DNA from: Salsipaludibacter sp963735045
GTDB taxonomy: Bacteria > Actinomycetota > Nitriliruptoria > Nitriliruptorales > Nitriliruptoraceae
Length of the DNA stretch: 64,000 nucleotides
NCBI GenBank assembly: GCA_963735045.1
Contig: CAVTIZ010000002.1
Location: forward strand, 186,001 to 250,000
Reading direction: 5' to 3'
In this document: piece after piece, positions 44,040 to 52,900 of the stretch
Numbering within the stretch: the first letter of the stretch is position 1
Layout: each line of letters begins with the position of its first letter
The notes under the pieces: generated by a model
The model's database searches: none
What the model was told of the DNA's origin: nothing
The model's input: the letters and a program-made list of their open reading frames with translations, nothing else
Program-made: the position numbers and the translations under genes

Positions 44040-45296
44040 ATGATCGACCCGCGCCTGCTCCGTGACGACCTCGACGGCGTGGTCGCGTCGCTGTCCCGGC
44101 GTGGGTATTCCGCGGCGTCGGTGCGCGACCTGGCGAACCTGGAGGAGCGCCGCCGTGGCCTGGTCGGCGAGGTCGACGACGCCCGTGCCGCCCAGAAGGA
44201 GGCGTCGTCGGCGATCGGTCGCGCCGCCCCTGACGAGCGACCGGCCATGATCGCGCGCGCCTCGGCGCTCAAGGCCGCCGTCACGACGGCCGAGGACGAG
44301 CTCCGAGCGGCCGAGGAGGCGTGGCACGACGCGGCCGTGCGTGTCCCCAACCTCCCGCACCCGGACGCCCCGGACGGGCAGGAGGGCGAGGGGGTCGTGC
44401 TCCGCACGGTCGGTGATCGCCCCACCTTCGACTTCCCGGTGCGTGACCACGTCGAACTGCTCGGCGGGGCACTGGACCTCGAGCGCGGCGCGAAGGTGTC
44501 GGGGTCGCGCTTCTTCTACCTGACCGGCGAAGCCGTGCGGCTGCACCTGGGCCTGGTCCAGTACGCCCTGGCGGTCGCGATGCGACACGACCACCTGCCC
44601 GTGCTGCCGCCGGTGCTGGTGCGACGCGAGGCGATGTACGGGACCGGGTTCCTGCCCACCGACGAACAGCAGATCTTCCGGACCGACGAGCGTGACGACC
44701 TGTACCTGACCGGGACGTCGGAGGTGGCCCTGGCCGGGCTCCACCTCGACGAGATCCTGGAGGACCTGCCGTTGCGCTACGCCGGCTACTCGCCGTGCTT
44801 CCGCCGGGAGGCCGGCACCTACGGCACCGACACGCGTGGGATCTTCCGGGTGCACCAGTTCGACAAGGTCGAACTGTTCACCTTCGCCGGGCCCGACGAG
44901 GTCGCGACCGAGCACGAACGCCTGCTGGCGATCGAGGAGGAGGTCTTCGGCGGCCTCGAGGTGCACTACCAGGTGGTGGACATCCCGGTCGGCGACCTGG
45001 GTGGCTCCGCGGCCCGCAAGTTCGACATCGAGGCGTGGATGCCGGGCCAACAGGCCTACCGCGAGGTCACGTCGACCTCGGACACCACCGACTACCAGGC
45101 TCGTCGGCTCAACACCCGCCGGCGCGCCGAGCACGGGACGGAACTGGTGCACACGTTCAACGGCACGGCGCTGGCCCTGCCCCGCGCCATCATCGCGGTG
45201 GTCGAGACCCACCAGCAGGCCGACGGCAGCGTGGCCGTCCCGGCGGCGTTGCAGCCGTTCGTGGGCACCGAGGTGCTGTTCGCGCCCGACGCCTGA
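44040..45296 (+). CDS. serS: Seryl-tRNA synthetase
   Basis: This 418-aa protein has an N-terminal tRNA-binding coiled coil (residues about 30-100), then the class II catalytic core. Motif 2 is CFRREAGTYGTDTRGIFRVHQF; motif 3 lies in NGTALALPRAIIAVVE; LTGTSEVAL is the serine pocket. It charges tRNA-Ser, one of which is encoded at 55538. The pheA-serS neighbourhood is conserved in actinobacteria. Confidence 0.97.
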   Translation: MIDPRLLRDDLDGVVASLSRRGYSAASVRDLANLEERRRGLVGEVDDARAAQKEASSAIGRAAPDERPAMIARASALKAAVTTAEDELRAAEEAWHDAAVRVPNLPHPDAPDGQEGEGVVLRTVGDRPTFDFPVRDHVELLGGALDLERGAKVSGSRFFYLTGEAVRLHLGLVQYALAVAMRHDHLPVLPPVLVRREAMYGTGFLPTDEQQIFRTDERDDLYLTGTSEVALAGLHLDEILEDLPLRYAGYSPCFRREAGTYGTDTRGIFRVHQFDKVELFTFAGPDEVATEHERLLAIEEEVFGGLEVHYQVVDIPVGDLGGSAARKFDIEAWMPGQQAYREVTSTSDTTDYQARRLNTRRRAEHGTELVHTFNGTALALPRAIIAVVETHQQADGSVAVPAALQPFVGTEVLFAPDA

Positions 45297-45415
45297 CCCA
45301 CCCCGTCCGGCTTCGACCGGCCGTTCGGGTGGTCGCGTGGCGACGCCGGTGGTCCGCGGATGGCACGATGGTGGGGCGTCGGATGCCCTGACCGCCCTCC
45401 CGACGAGGTGCCTCC

Positions 45416-45832
45416 GTGAACGTCGTGATCCGTGGCCTGATGGCCGCCGGCCTGTTCGTGTACGCCACCATCCACCTGCTGCAGGGGGTGGACCCACCCG
45501 AGGACGCCCCCGGATGGCTGCAACTGGCCTTCCTGGCCACGGCGGCCGCCGCCGTGGTCCTGGCCGTGGGGCTGCTGTCGCGGCGCCCCGGCACCACCGA
45601 CGTGTGGAAGGACGCCGCCGCGGCACTCACCGGCGCGTCGTTGCTGGCGCTCGTGGCGTCGTTCGTGACGGGGTTCCTGGGGGTGTCGGAATCCGACATC
45701 CGGCTGTCCACGCTGGGGGTGGTCGTCGCCGAGGGTCTCGTGCTGCTCACGTGGGCCGCGGGGCGACTGGTCGGACACGACTTCGACGAGGTCGAGGAGC
45801 CGGTCCCGGACCTCGGTCGCCGACGGGGCTGA
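45416..45832 (+). CDS. Hypothetical four-helix membrane protein
   Basis: This 138-aa protein has four predicted membrane segments (about 5-25, 37-55, 70-90 and 97-115) and an acidic tail (DFDEVEEPVPD). The GTG start is preceded by GAGGT. No family motif is recognised. Confidence 0.65.
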   Translation: MNVVIRGLMAAGLFVYATIHLLQGVDPPEDAPGWLQLAFLATAAAAVVLAVGLLSRRPGTTDVWKDAAAALTGASLLALVASFVTGFLGVSESDIRLSTLGVVVAEGLVLLTWAAGRLVGHDFDEVEEPVPDLGRRRG

Positions 45833-45862
45833 CCCGGCTCGTCCGACCCAGTCGCCGGTGCG

Positions 45863-47314
45863 TCACGTCCCGAGCGCGGCCACCAGTGCCGCGACCTCCG
45901 AGGCGGCGTCGTCGTCCCCGGTGGCGGTGAACAGGCGTGCATGGATCCCCAGGTTGTCGCGGGTCGTGGTGTGCATCCACGGGGCCACGTCCAGGTCGAG
46001 GAGCTCGTCGAGGTGCTGGCGGGCCGCGGCGAAGTCCTTGTCCATGGCCGCCAGTTCGACCCGGGTCGCCGTCCGCCAGTAGCGCTCGTCGGTGGAGTGG
46101 GCCGGCGGTGCCACCGCCGCGGCCATCCGCACGACGGGGAGCAGGTCGTCCAGCACCGCCCGGTCCTCGGGCGTGGCGCGCTCCCGTCGCAGCGTCACGG
46201 CGTTGACCCCGGGGTAGTAGTCGCGCAGGTCGGCGCGGACGCCGTGGTCGTAGGCGTCGATGGCCCGATCCCGGGCCGCACGGGCCATCGCGTCGTTCCC
46301 GGCGGTCTGCATGGCCCGCATCTCGCCCTTGTGGATGCGGCCCCGGATCGCCCAGGTCTCGGCGGTGACCTGCCATGCCGGCAGGTCGCCCGTTGCCTCC
46401 AGCGCGGCCCGCCGTCGCCACCGGGCCGTCGCGGCGTGGTCCTGCGCGGCGTCGTCGTCGCCGTCGTCGCGGGCGTCGTCGGCCGCACGGTCGGCCTCCT
46501 CGGCGAGGCGGTTGAGCGCCAGCGCGAGCTGTTCGCGTGCCACCGCGGTCGCACGCAACTCACGCGGCAGGCGATCGAACAGGTCGACGAGGTGCTGCCA
46601 GGCCTCGTGGGTGCGGTAGGAGAGGAAGATCGCCATGAGCGTGGTGTCGAGGTGGGCGACCACCCCGCCACCGCCGAGCACCTCCCGTTCGAGTGCCGCC
46701 AGTCCCGCCACGCTGCCCTCGGGGGCGTCCAGGGCAGCCGAGACGCGGTCGTCGACCTGCGCGACGTCGTCGAGGCGTGCCAGGAAGACGTCGGTCTTGT
46801 CGTGTTCCAACCGGGCGATCGACGACGTCGTCAGGGCGAGGAGTGGGTGGTCGACCCGGTCGGGACGTGCGGCCGCCTCGCGCAGGCGTTCGGTCACGCC
46901 CTGCTCCAGCGTGGCGGGCGCGTCGCCGACCGGGCGGGTGTCCTCGCGTCCGTAGGGCAGCAGTCGCGACGCGAGGTCGGGCGGCAGACCGCCGTCGTGG
47001 CCGCGTTGCCCGACCAGGACGGTGGGGCGGTGGGGTGATGCCTGTCGAATCCCGACCACGTGGACCACGGTGGCGTCGGCGCCGGTCAGGTCGGCGACCA
47101 CGTACTCGGCCACCAGCAGGGCCTCGTCCAACCGGGGATCGACGAACCCGCCGTCCGGCCGCACGTCGGCGCGAACCGGGTCGAGACCGGCGGCCGTGAT
47201 CGCCCGGGCGACCACCTCCCAGACGACGTCGGCGTGGATCGCGCGGGCGCCCGAGTCCGTCGGCCGGCCACCGGCGGGCAGGGCCACGAAGCAGGCGGGG
47301 CGCCGGGTGTGCAC
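45863..47314 (-). CDS. DRHyd-like (nucleoside deoxyribosyltransferase-fold) + TPR-S / TRAFs-binding-type protein
   Basis: This protein of about 483 aa has an N-terminal alpha/beta domain of the type found at the front of TRAFs-binding (DUF4071-like) proteins: PACFVALPAGG, VVARAITAAGLDPVRADV, LLVAEYVVADLTGADATVVHVVGIR and RLLPYGRED. In family members the matching segments are MPFG..., EYAVADLT and YELGVRHA; here YELG reads VHVVG, so the usual catalytic Glu is absent. Helical TPR-like repeats (TPR-S) fill residues about 200-480. Related proteins occur in nucleotide-centred conflict systems. GTGs at 47314 or 47320 are the likeliest starts; a -10-like TATCGT lies at 47351-47346. It sits at the left edge of the CHAT/TIR region. 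Confidence 0.7.
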   Translation of the reverse strand: MHTRRPACFVALPAGGRPTDSGARAIHADVVWEVVARAITAAGLDPVRADVRPDGGFVDPRLDEALLVAEYVVADLTGADATVVHVVGIRQASPHRPTVLVGQRGHDGGLPPDLASRLLPYGREDTRPVGDAPATLEQGVTERLREAAARPDRVDHPLLALTTSSIARLEHDKTDVFLARLDDVAQVDDRVSAALDAPEGSVAGLAALEREVLGGGGVVAHLDTTLMAIFLSYRTHEAWQHLVDLFDRLPRELRATAVAREQLALALNRLAEEADRAADDARDDGDDDAAQDHAATARWRRRAALEATGDLPAWQVTAETWAIRGRIHKGEMRAMQTAGNDAMARAARDRAIDAYDHGVRADLRDYYPGVNAVTLRRERATPEDRAVLDDLLPVVRMAAAVAPPAHSTDERYWRTATRVELAAMDKDFAAARQHLDELLDLDVAPWMHTTTRDNLGIHARLFTATGDDDAASEVAALVAALGT

Positions 47315-47643
47315 GGGGACGGCCGTTCGCTCGTGGGGCGGACCAACGATAGCGAGCAGGATCGCCGTGGCGGCCCCCGGGCGGGCGTCCGGACGGTCCC
47401 ACGCGACGCCGGCGAACTGGGTCTTTCCCTCGTGGCCGTGACTGCCTAGGGTGATCGGTGGAGGTTGCCCAGCGGCCGACCTCCCGTCCCGGTCGGGTGT
47501 GGCCACGGCCCGCCTCGCCGGTGGGGGCGATGGGGGTCGCTGCGGTGCGTGACGGGTCGGTCACGGCTCCTGCGTTGCGACGTGGGAACGACGACGTCCC
47601 TCCTGCACCGGCGGTCACCTCCATGACGTCCCCGGAGGGTGAC
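47315..47643. other. Divergent intergenic region
   Basis: This lies between the TPR-S protein (minus) and the M15-type peptidase (plus). The minus-strand -10-like TATCGT (47351-47346) and plus-strand TAGGGT (47447-47452) face outward. The latter ends 6 bases before an in-frame GTG (47458), so a leaderless longer form of the peptidase is possible. Sequence between them is Arg/Pro-rich in every frame. Confidence 0.5.
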
Positions 47644-48657
47644 ATGGACACGGAACCGATCGACCTGGGGGTCCTCGCCGAGGTGCCCGAGGACCAACGA
47701 CTCGACGTCGACGAGGGCCCCGACGCGCACGCCACCGAGGGTGGCCTCGACGACGACCTCGACGACCTCTACGACGACCCCGGCGACGTCGTGGACCTCG
47801 CCCGACTGCTGGCAGAGGAGGCCGAGGGAGGTCCCGCCGACGACGAGCGCGTTCCGGGTGCCGCGCACGCGCCGGACCTGACCCGCGGGGGACTGGAGCG
47901 CGGTGGCGGCGACCTGCGCTGGGCCGCGCCGTACGCGGGCGCCACCAACTGCACGGGCATCGCGGCCGGCGGAGCCCGCGCGCTGCTCGCGTGGGCACTG
48001 GAGAACTACGCCGACTCCGACGGTGCGGTGTCCCTGGGCATCTACAACTGTCGCAGCGTTCGCGGGGGCTCGACCAAGTCGCTGCACGGGGAGGGACGTG
48101 CCGTCGACCTGGGGCTGCCGATCGGCAGCGACGGCAAGGGCATGCCCGTGGGACGCGACATCGTGGACCGCATGGGTGGCGTCGGCGACGCGGTGGGCAT
48201 CCAGTGCGTCATCTTCGACCGCGAGATCTGGTCCGCGGTCTCGCCGTCCGGCCGGGCCTACAACGGGGTGCACCCCCACTACGACCACCTCCACATCGAG
48301 TTGACCCGCTCGGCGGCGGAGCACATGACGCTGGCGACGTTCCGCCAGCGACTGGGCGGTGGCGGCGGGGGCGGTGGCACCGGCATCGACGTGGCACCGC
48401 TGGACACCGGCTCGGCGACCGAGCCGGACGAGCAGGAGGAGGACTCCATGTTCTGCAACGAGGGCGACGTCAACCAGACGGTCGAGTACTGGCAGCGGCT
48501 GCTGCGGGCGCTGACCTTCTACGAGGGTGCGCTGGACGGCGACTTCGGCCCCAAGACCCGGGCGGCGGTCGTGGCGGCCACCGCCGACTCCGACGGGTCC
48601 AGCCTCGGACCTCGCGAGGCCGCCTCGATCCACCGGCGCGTTGCTCGCATCGACTGA
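47644..48657 (+). CDS. M15-type (extensin/ARB_07466-like) peptidase with peptidoglycan-binding-like tail
   Basis: This 337-aa protein from the ATG at 47644 has GGAGGG 4 bases upstream; a leaderless GTG at 47458 would add 62 Arg/Pro-rich residues. Residues 1-75 are strongly acidic (DDDLDDLYDDP). The middle domain has STKSLHGEGRAVDLGLP (His and Asp zinc ligands) and HPHYDHLHIEL (third His), as in VanY-like peptidases. An eight-Gly linker leads to a C-terminal module, VEYWQRLLRALTFYEGALDG-DFGPKTRAAV, matching the peptidoglycan-binding domain. No signal peptide is visible, which is odd for a cell-wall enzyme. Confidence 0.8.
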   Translation: MDTEPIDLGVLAEVPEDQRLDVDEGPDAHATEGGLDDDLDDLYDDPGDVVDLARLLAEEAEGGPADDERVPGAAHAPDLTRGGLERGGGDLRWAAPYAGATNCTGIAAGGARALLAWALENYADSDGAVSLGIYNCRSVRGGSTKSLHGEGRAVDLGLPIGSDGKGMPVGRDIVDRMGGVGDAVGIQCVIFDREIWSAVSPSGRAYNGVHPHYDHLHIELTRSAAEHMTLATFRQRLGGGGGGGGTGIDVAPLDTGSATEPDEQEEDSMFCNEGDVNQTVEYWQRLLRALTFYEGALDGDFGPKTRAAVVAATADSDGSSLGPREAASIHRRVARID

Positions 48658-48751
48658 GCGCGGCACCCGACCCGGCCACGTCCCGGCCCCTCCTCGGGCT
48701 CCGGGCCTGCCGATGGTGGGTCGGGCCGGCCACGGCCTCGCACGGTGGCGG

Positions 48752-49801
48752 TCAGGCGTGCGCCCGGGTGACCACCTCGACCTCGTAGGGCCCGATCCCC
48801 GACGTGCGCTTGTAGTGGCGCAGCTGCACCAGGTAGCGACCCGGTCCCAGCTGGGCGGCGATGCGGGGGTTGCGTCCCGGACCGGAGTCGTCGTCCTCGG
48901 CGATCTTGGCCGTGTCGTCGTCGGGTCCGTACAGCGACATGACCAGGTCGGTGTCGCCCGTGGTCTGCACGACGTGCTCACCGGCCGTGGTCACCTCGAA
49001 GCGGTACTGCCGTTCCTGGCCGCCGGACGTGAGCTCGCCGGCGACCGACGACACGACCGACACGGGCAGGTCGTCGTCGGCCAGGGGGACGACCCCGGGA
49101 TAGGCGGCGTCGCTGGCGATGAAGGCCTTGTCCTGGTCCGACAGGACCTCGTTGCGCGACGTGCCCTCGCCGCCCACGACCCACGAGTCCGGGAAGAAGT
49201 ACAGCATGATCGACGACGGGTCGAAGGACGTGCCGACGAGGTGGTCGAGGGAGTAGCGGTCCAGCACGTTGTGGCGGATCTGGGCCTCGGACCAGGAGTT
49301 GGGTGGGCCCGACAGGTCGTGGATGACGACGTCGTCGTTCCACTCGATGCCGCCCTCGGGGTTCTGGTGTTCGTGGCCCAGTCCGAGGGTGTGGCCGAAC
49401 TCGTGGAGGATGACGGCCTCGTCGACCCACCCCAGGTTCATCGTGGGCTGCGTCGCCGGGATGTCGAGCACGCGGTCGCCGAGGTAGGACCAGGCACCGT
49501 CGCCGGTGTCGAAGGCGATCCGCACCTGGGCCTGTGGCGCCGCGGTGACGAACTGGAGGTGGAGGTTGGCGAACTCGGTCCACCGTGGCGCGACCTCGCG
49601 GACCAGCTCCTGGTCGTCCCCGGAGCCACCGAGGAAGCCGACGGTCAGGGTGGTGCCGTTGGGCCACAGGGCGCGTGTGTCGGGGACGACGGCGCGTGTG
49701 GGACCGTCACCCCCGCGATCGGGCACCACCACGGTGTCGAGTGGTCGTCCGACGTCGCGCGGCGCGATCCGGTCGATGCAGATCCTCGGGCGGTCGGTCA
49801 T
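48752..49801 (-). CDS. Metzincin (matrixin-like) metalloprotease with PPC-like domain, no signal peptide
   Basis: This 349-aa protein has the zinc site HEFGHTLGLGH (His133, Glu134, His137, His143) and a Met-turn SIMLYF, placing it among metzincins. Residues about 255-345 form a beta-sandwich like bacterial pre-peptidase C-terminal domains (YRFEVTTAGEHVVQTTGDTD, GRYLVQLRHY). The N-terminus (MTDRPRICIDRIAPRD) carries no signal or membrane segment. It lies between the M15-type peptidase and the CHAT gene, on the CHAT strand, 120 bp downstream. It may act inside the cell or be exported by another route. Confidence 0.85.
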   Translation of the reverse strand: MTDRPRICIDRIAPRDVGRPLDTVVVPDRGGDGPTRAVVPDTRALWPNGTTLTVGFLGGSGDDQELVREVAPRWTEFANLHLQFVTAAPQAQVRIAFDTGDGAWSYLGDRVLDIPATQPTMNLGWVDEAVILHEFGHTLGLGHEHQNPEGGIEWNDDVVIHDLSGPPNSWSEAQIRHNVLDRYSLDHLVGTSFDPSSIMLYFFPDSWVVGGEGTSRNEVLSDQDKAFIASDAAYPGVVPLADDDLPVSVVSSVAGELTSGGQERQYRFEVTTAGEHVVQTTGDTDLVMSLYGPDDDTAKIAEDDDSGPGRNPRIAAQLGPGRYLVQLRHYKRTSGIGPYEVEVVTRAHA

Positions 49802-49921
49802 CGTCGTCCTCCTGGTGGTCGCCGTGCGTCGTCGTCCAGGAGGCCCCTGCCTCCGGAGGTGATACCGGCCCCGGGCCGGTCGGTGGTTGCGGTCGGCCCG
49901 ACGCCGGTCGGGACCCGGCGC

Positions 49922-52900
49922 TCAGCCATCGGGGTCCCCCTTGGGCGGCAGCTCCCCGTCCTCCCGGTCGGGAGGCTTGCCGCCCACGTCGGTCGCCGCG
50001 TTCCCGTCGCCAGCGGGCGCGGCGGGGTCCGGCCACAGCGTCCGGAGGGCCTCGTCCTCGGCCAGGACGCCCAGGGTGGCGGACTGCTGGAGCACCGATC
50101 GCCAGGCCTGGTGGGTCGGACCGTGGGCGTCGCGTGCCGCCTCGTAGGTCGCGCGAACCTCGTCCAGCGTCGTGTCCTCGCCCAACAGGTAGCGCAACAG
50201 GCTGCGGTCGCCGTCGGCCACGGCCGACCAGAAGTCGTCGCCGTCGTCGGCGGCCAGGGCATCGAGCCGGGCCACGTCACGCTCGTCGACCTCCCCGAGC
50301 ACGGCACCCAGGTGCAGGATGTTGACCAGTGCGAACCGGTCGTCGGTCGCCAGGTCCAGCGCCCGCCGGTAGTGGGCGACCGCCTCGCGGACGTGGTTGT
50401 GGCGGGCCTGGCGGGTCCGCAACGTGGTGGCGTGGCGCTTCTCGGCGGCACCGGCCAGGCCGGCCCGTTCCGAGGTCTCGTCCAGCTCGTCGAGCCAGCG
50501 CAGGCGCGCCCGCACGGCGTCGTGGTCGAAGGAAGTGCACCGCGTCGCGAGGTTGGCCAGCAGTTCGATCGTGCGGATCGTGATGGCGCCGTCGCGATGG
50601 TGCAGGGCACGGTCGTACCACTCGACGGCCTGGTCGAAGTCGCCACGGGCGGCATGCGCCGCACCGATCGCCTGGGCGCAGTCGGGGTCGGCCAACCACT
50701 CGTCGGGGGAGTCGTCGAGCAGGTCGGCCAGGGCCGTGGCCAACTCGTCGACCGGACGATCCACCCGGGACCGTGTCGCCAGCCGTTGGAGTTCGCGTAC
50801 CAACTGCTGTCGGCCGGCCGGGCGGACGGGGCCACGATGGCCGTCGTCCCGAGCACGCAGCCGGAACCCGGCGTCCCCGTAGCACTGGTAGGCACCCCAG
50901 GTGGCCGACGTGGGACTGGCGTCGCGGGCCGCGAGGCGGGCCGTGCGCACGGCGTTGCCGTAGGACCGACCGGCGAACAGGTCGGCGTACAGGGTCGTGG
51001 CGAAACGTTCCGCGGCGACGTCGTTGATGGCCCAGCCGGCCGCCACCACGGCCTCCACGCCCTGGCGCATGAGCGCCTGGGCGACCGTGGCGGCGAAGCG
51101 GGGCAGGGCGCGTTGCGTGGCCGGGGTCCCGGCCACGACGGTCGCGCCCCGGTCCAGGCGCGCGAGGTGGCAGCAGTTGAGGACCACCAGGCGCGGGGTG
51201 CTGGACAGGCTGGCCACGTGCTCACCGCGCAGCACGCGCTCGGGACCGATCATGATCCCGCTGCGCCGGGGGTCGCCGGGGTCGTGGTCGCCGTGGGCCG
51301 CGACGTGGATCACCTCCCACGGCTGGCTGTACAGCGCGCTGAGGATGTCGGGGCTGGCGTCGCCGGTGTCCTGCTCGCCGTAGATGCGGCGGGTGACCTC
51401 CAGCCCGGCCGATTCCAACGCGTCGGCGACGGTGGCCGCCTCGGTGCGCGCACCCGGGAGGCGGGGCAGCCGGCCGGCCGGCGGGTCGCCGATGACCAGG
51501 GCCCGCGGGCGGCCGCTGGACCCGGCCGTGGCGCTGCCACGCACCGACGCCTCGAGCTCGACCAGTTGGCGCACCATCCCGGCGCGAAGGCTGAGCGGCT
51601 GCAGGTTGCCGAGGTGGTCCCGGGGCGACAGCATCTCCCACGGCAGGCCGGCGGTGCGGTCGTCGACCGCGAGCTGGAGGTTTCCGGCCAGCCCCTGGCG
51701 CAGCGCCGGTGGCACCAGCAGGTGCCACAGCATCCCGAGCCGGTCACCGTCGGTGGCGGGGGTCTGGCCGGGCTCCTCGACCAGGGCCTCGACGTCGGCG
51801 AGCAGTCCGTTGATCCGGGTCGGGGCGGCGGACTTGCGACCCAGCAGCGTCAGCACGAGCTGGTCGTCCTCGCCCCGGATCACCAGGCGCCGCCAGTCGT
51901 CCGGGCCGCCGTCGACGGGGGGCTGGCCGGGTTCGCCGTCGCGGCCGGTCCGCAGGTGGGTGGCCGGTCGCAGGTCGGTGGTGCCCACGACCTGGGCGTC
52001 CAGCTGCTGGGCGAGCTCGCGCACCGCCAACGCCGCCTGCACGGCCCGGTCCTCGTACATCTCGACGAACCGCAGCCGGGTCACCGCGGGCGCCACCCGG
52101 TCGCTGCGGCGGCTGGCCTCGGCCTGGCGGTTGGCGGCCAGGACCCCGGTGGTGATGGCGGTGACGGCCTGGGCCACCGGCAGCCCGCCGGGCCCAGAGG
52201 TCCCGATCAGCACGCTGGCGAGGTCGCGCGCCGCGACGTCGGCCGATCCGACCAGGCATCGCAGCACCCCACGCGTGACGGCCTCCGACAGCGCCGGCGC
52301 GGTCAGCTCGCCCCATGGGCCGAGTCCCAGCACGATGGTGTGCTGGCTGGGGTCGTGGTGGGGCGCGACGACCAGCGGGGTGCCGGCCTCCTGGGGGTAC
52401 TCGCCGACCAGCTGGTGGTCCCCGAGGATGCCGCCGAGGCGGCCGTCGACGGCCAGCTCGCTGCCCGACAGGGGGGTGCCCGCGACGTGGCCGAGCAACC
52501 ACGGCCCGTCGACGTACTGGACCAGTCCGTGCACGACCTCGACGTCCAGCGGACGCCCGACCGGGGGCTGGGCGGCTCCCAGCCACTCGCGCGTGACCTC
52601 GGTGACCAACCGGGCGCGCTCGGCCTCGTCCGGCGGGCCGCCGTCGCGGGTCGGTGGGGGTGGTGGTGCGAAGACCTCGGGCGGCAGCGACGGTTCGAGG
52701 TCCTCCGGGGCGCCGCGGCCCACGGCGGTGTCCTCCCGCGACAACGGGACGTCGCGTCCCGCGAGCAGGTCCGGCAGCGCCGACAGCACGTCGGGTGATC
52801 CCACCAGGCCCCCGTGGTCGGACCCGACGTAGTAGGGCTCGATGTCCGTGAGCAGGGCGAGGTCGTGGGGCACCTTGCCGTCGCCGTGGTGGGTGCGCCC

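Noticed and set aside
48527..52798. A 1,423-codon open frame on the plus strand
   Set aside because: It is the shadow of the metzincin and CHAT genes; the sequence is Gly/Arg/Val-rich low-complexity with no recognisable motif.
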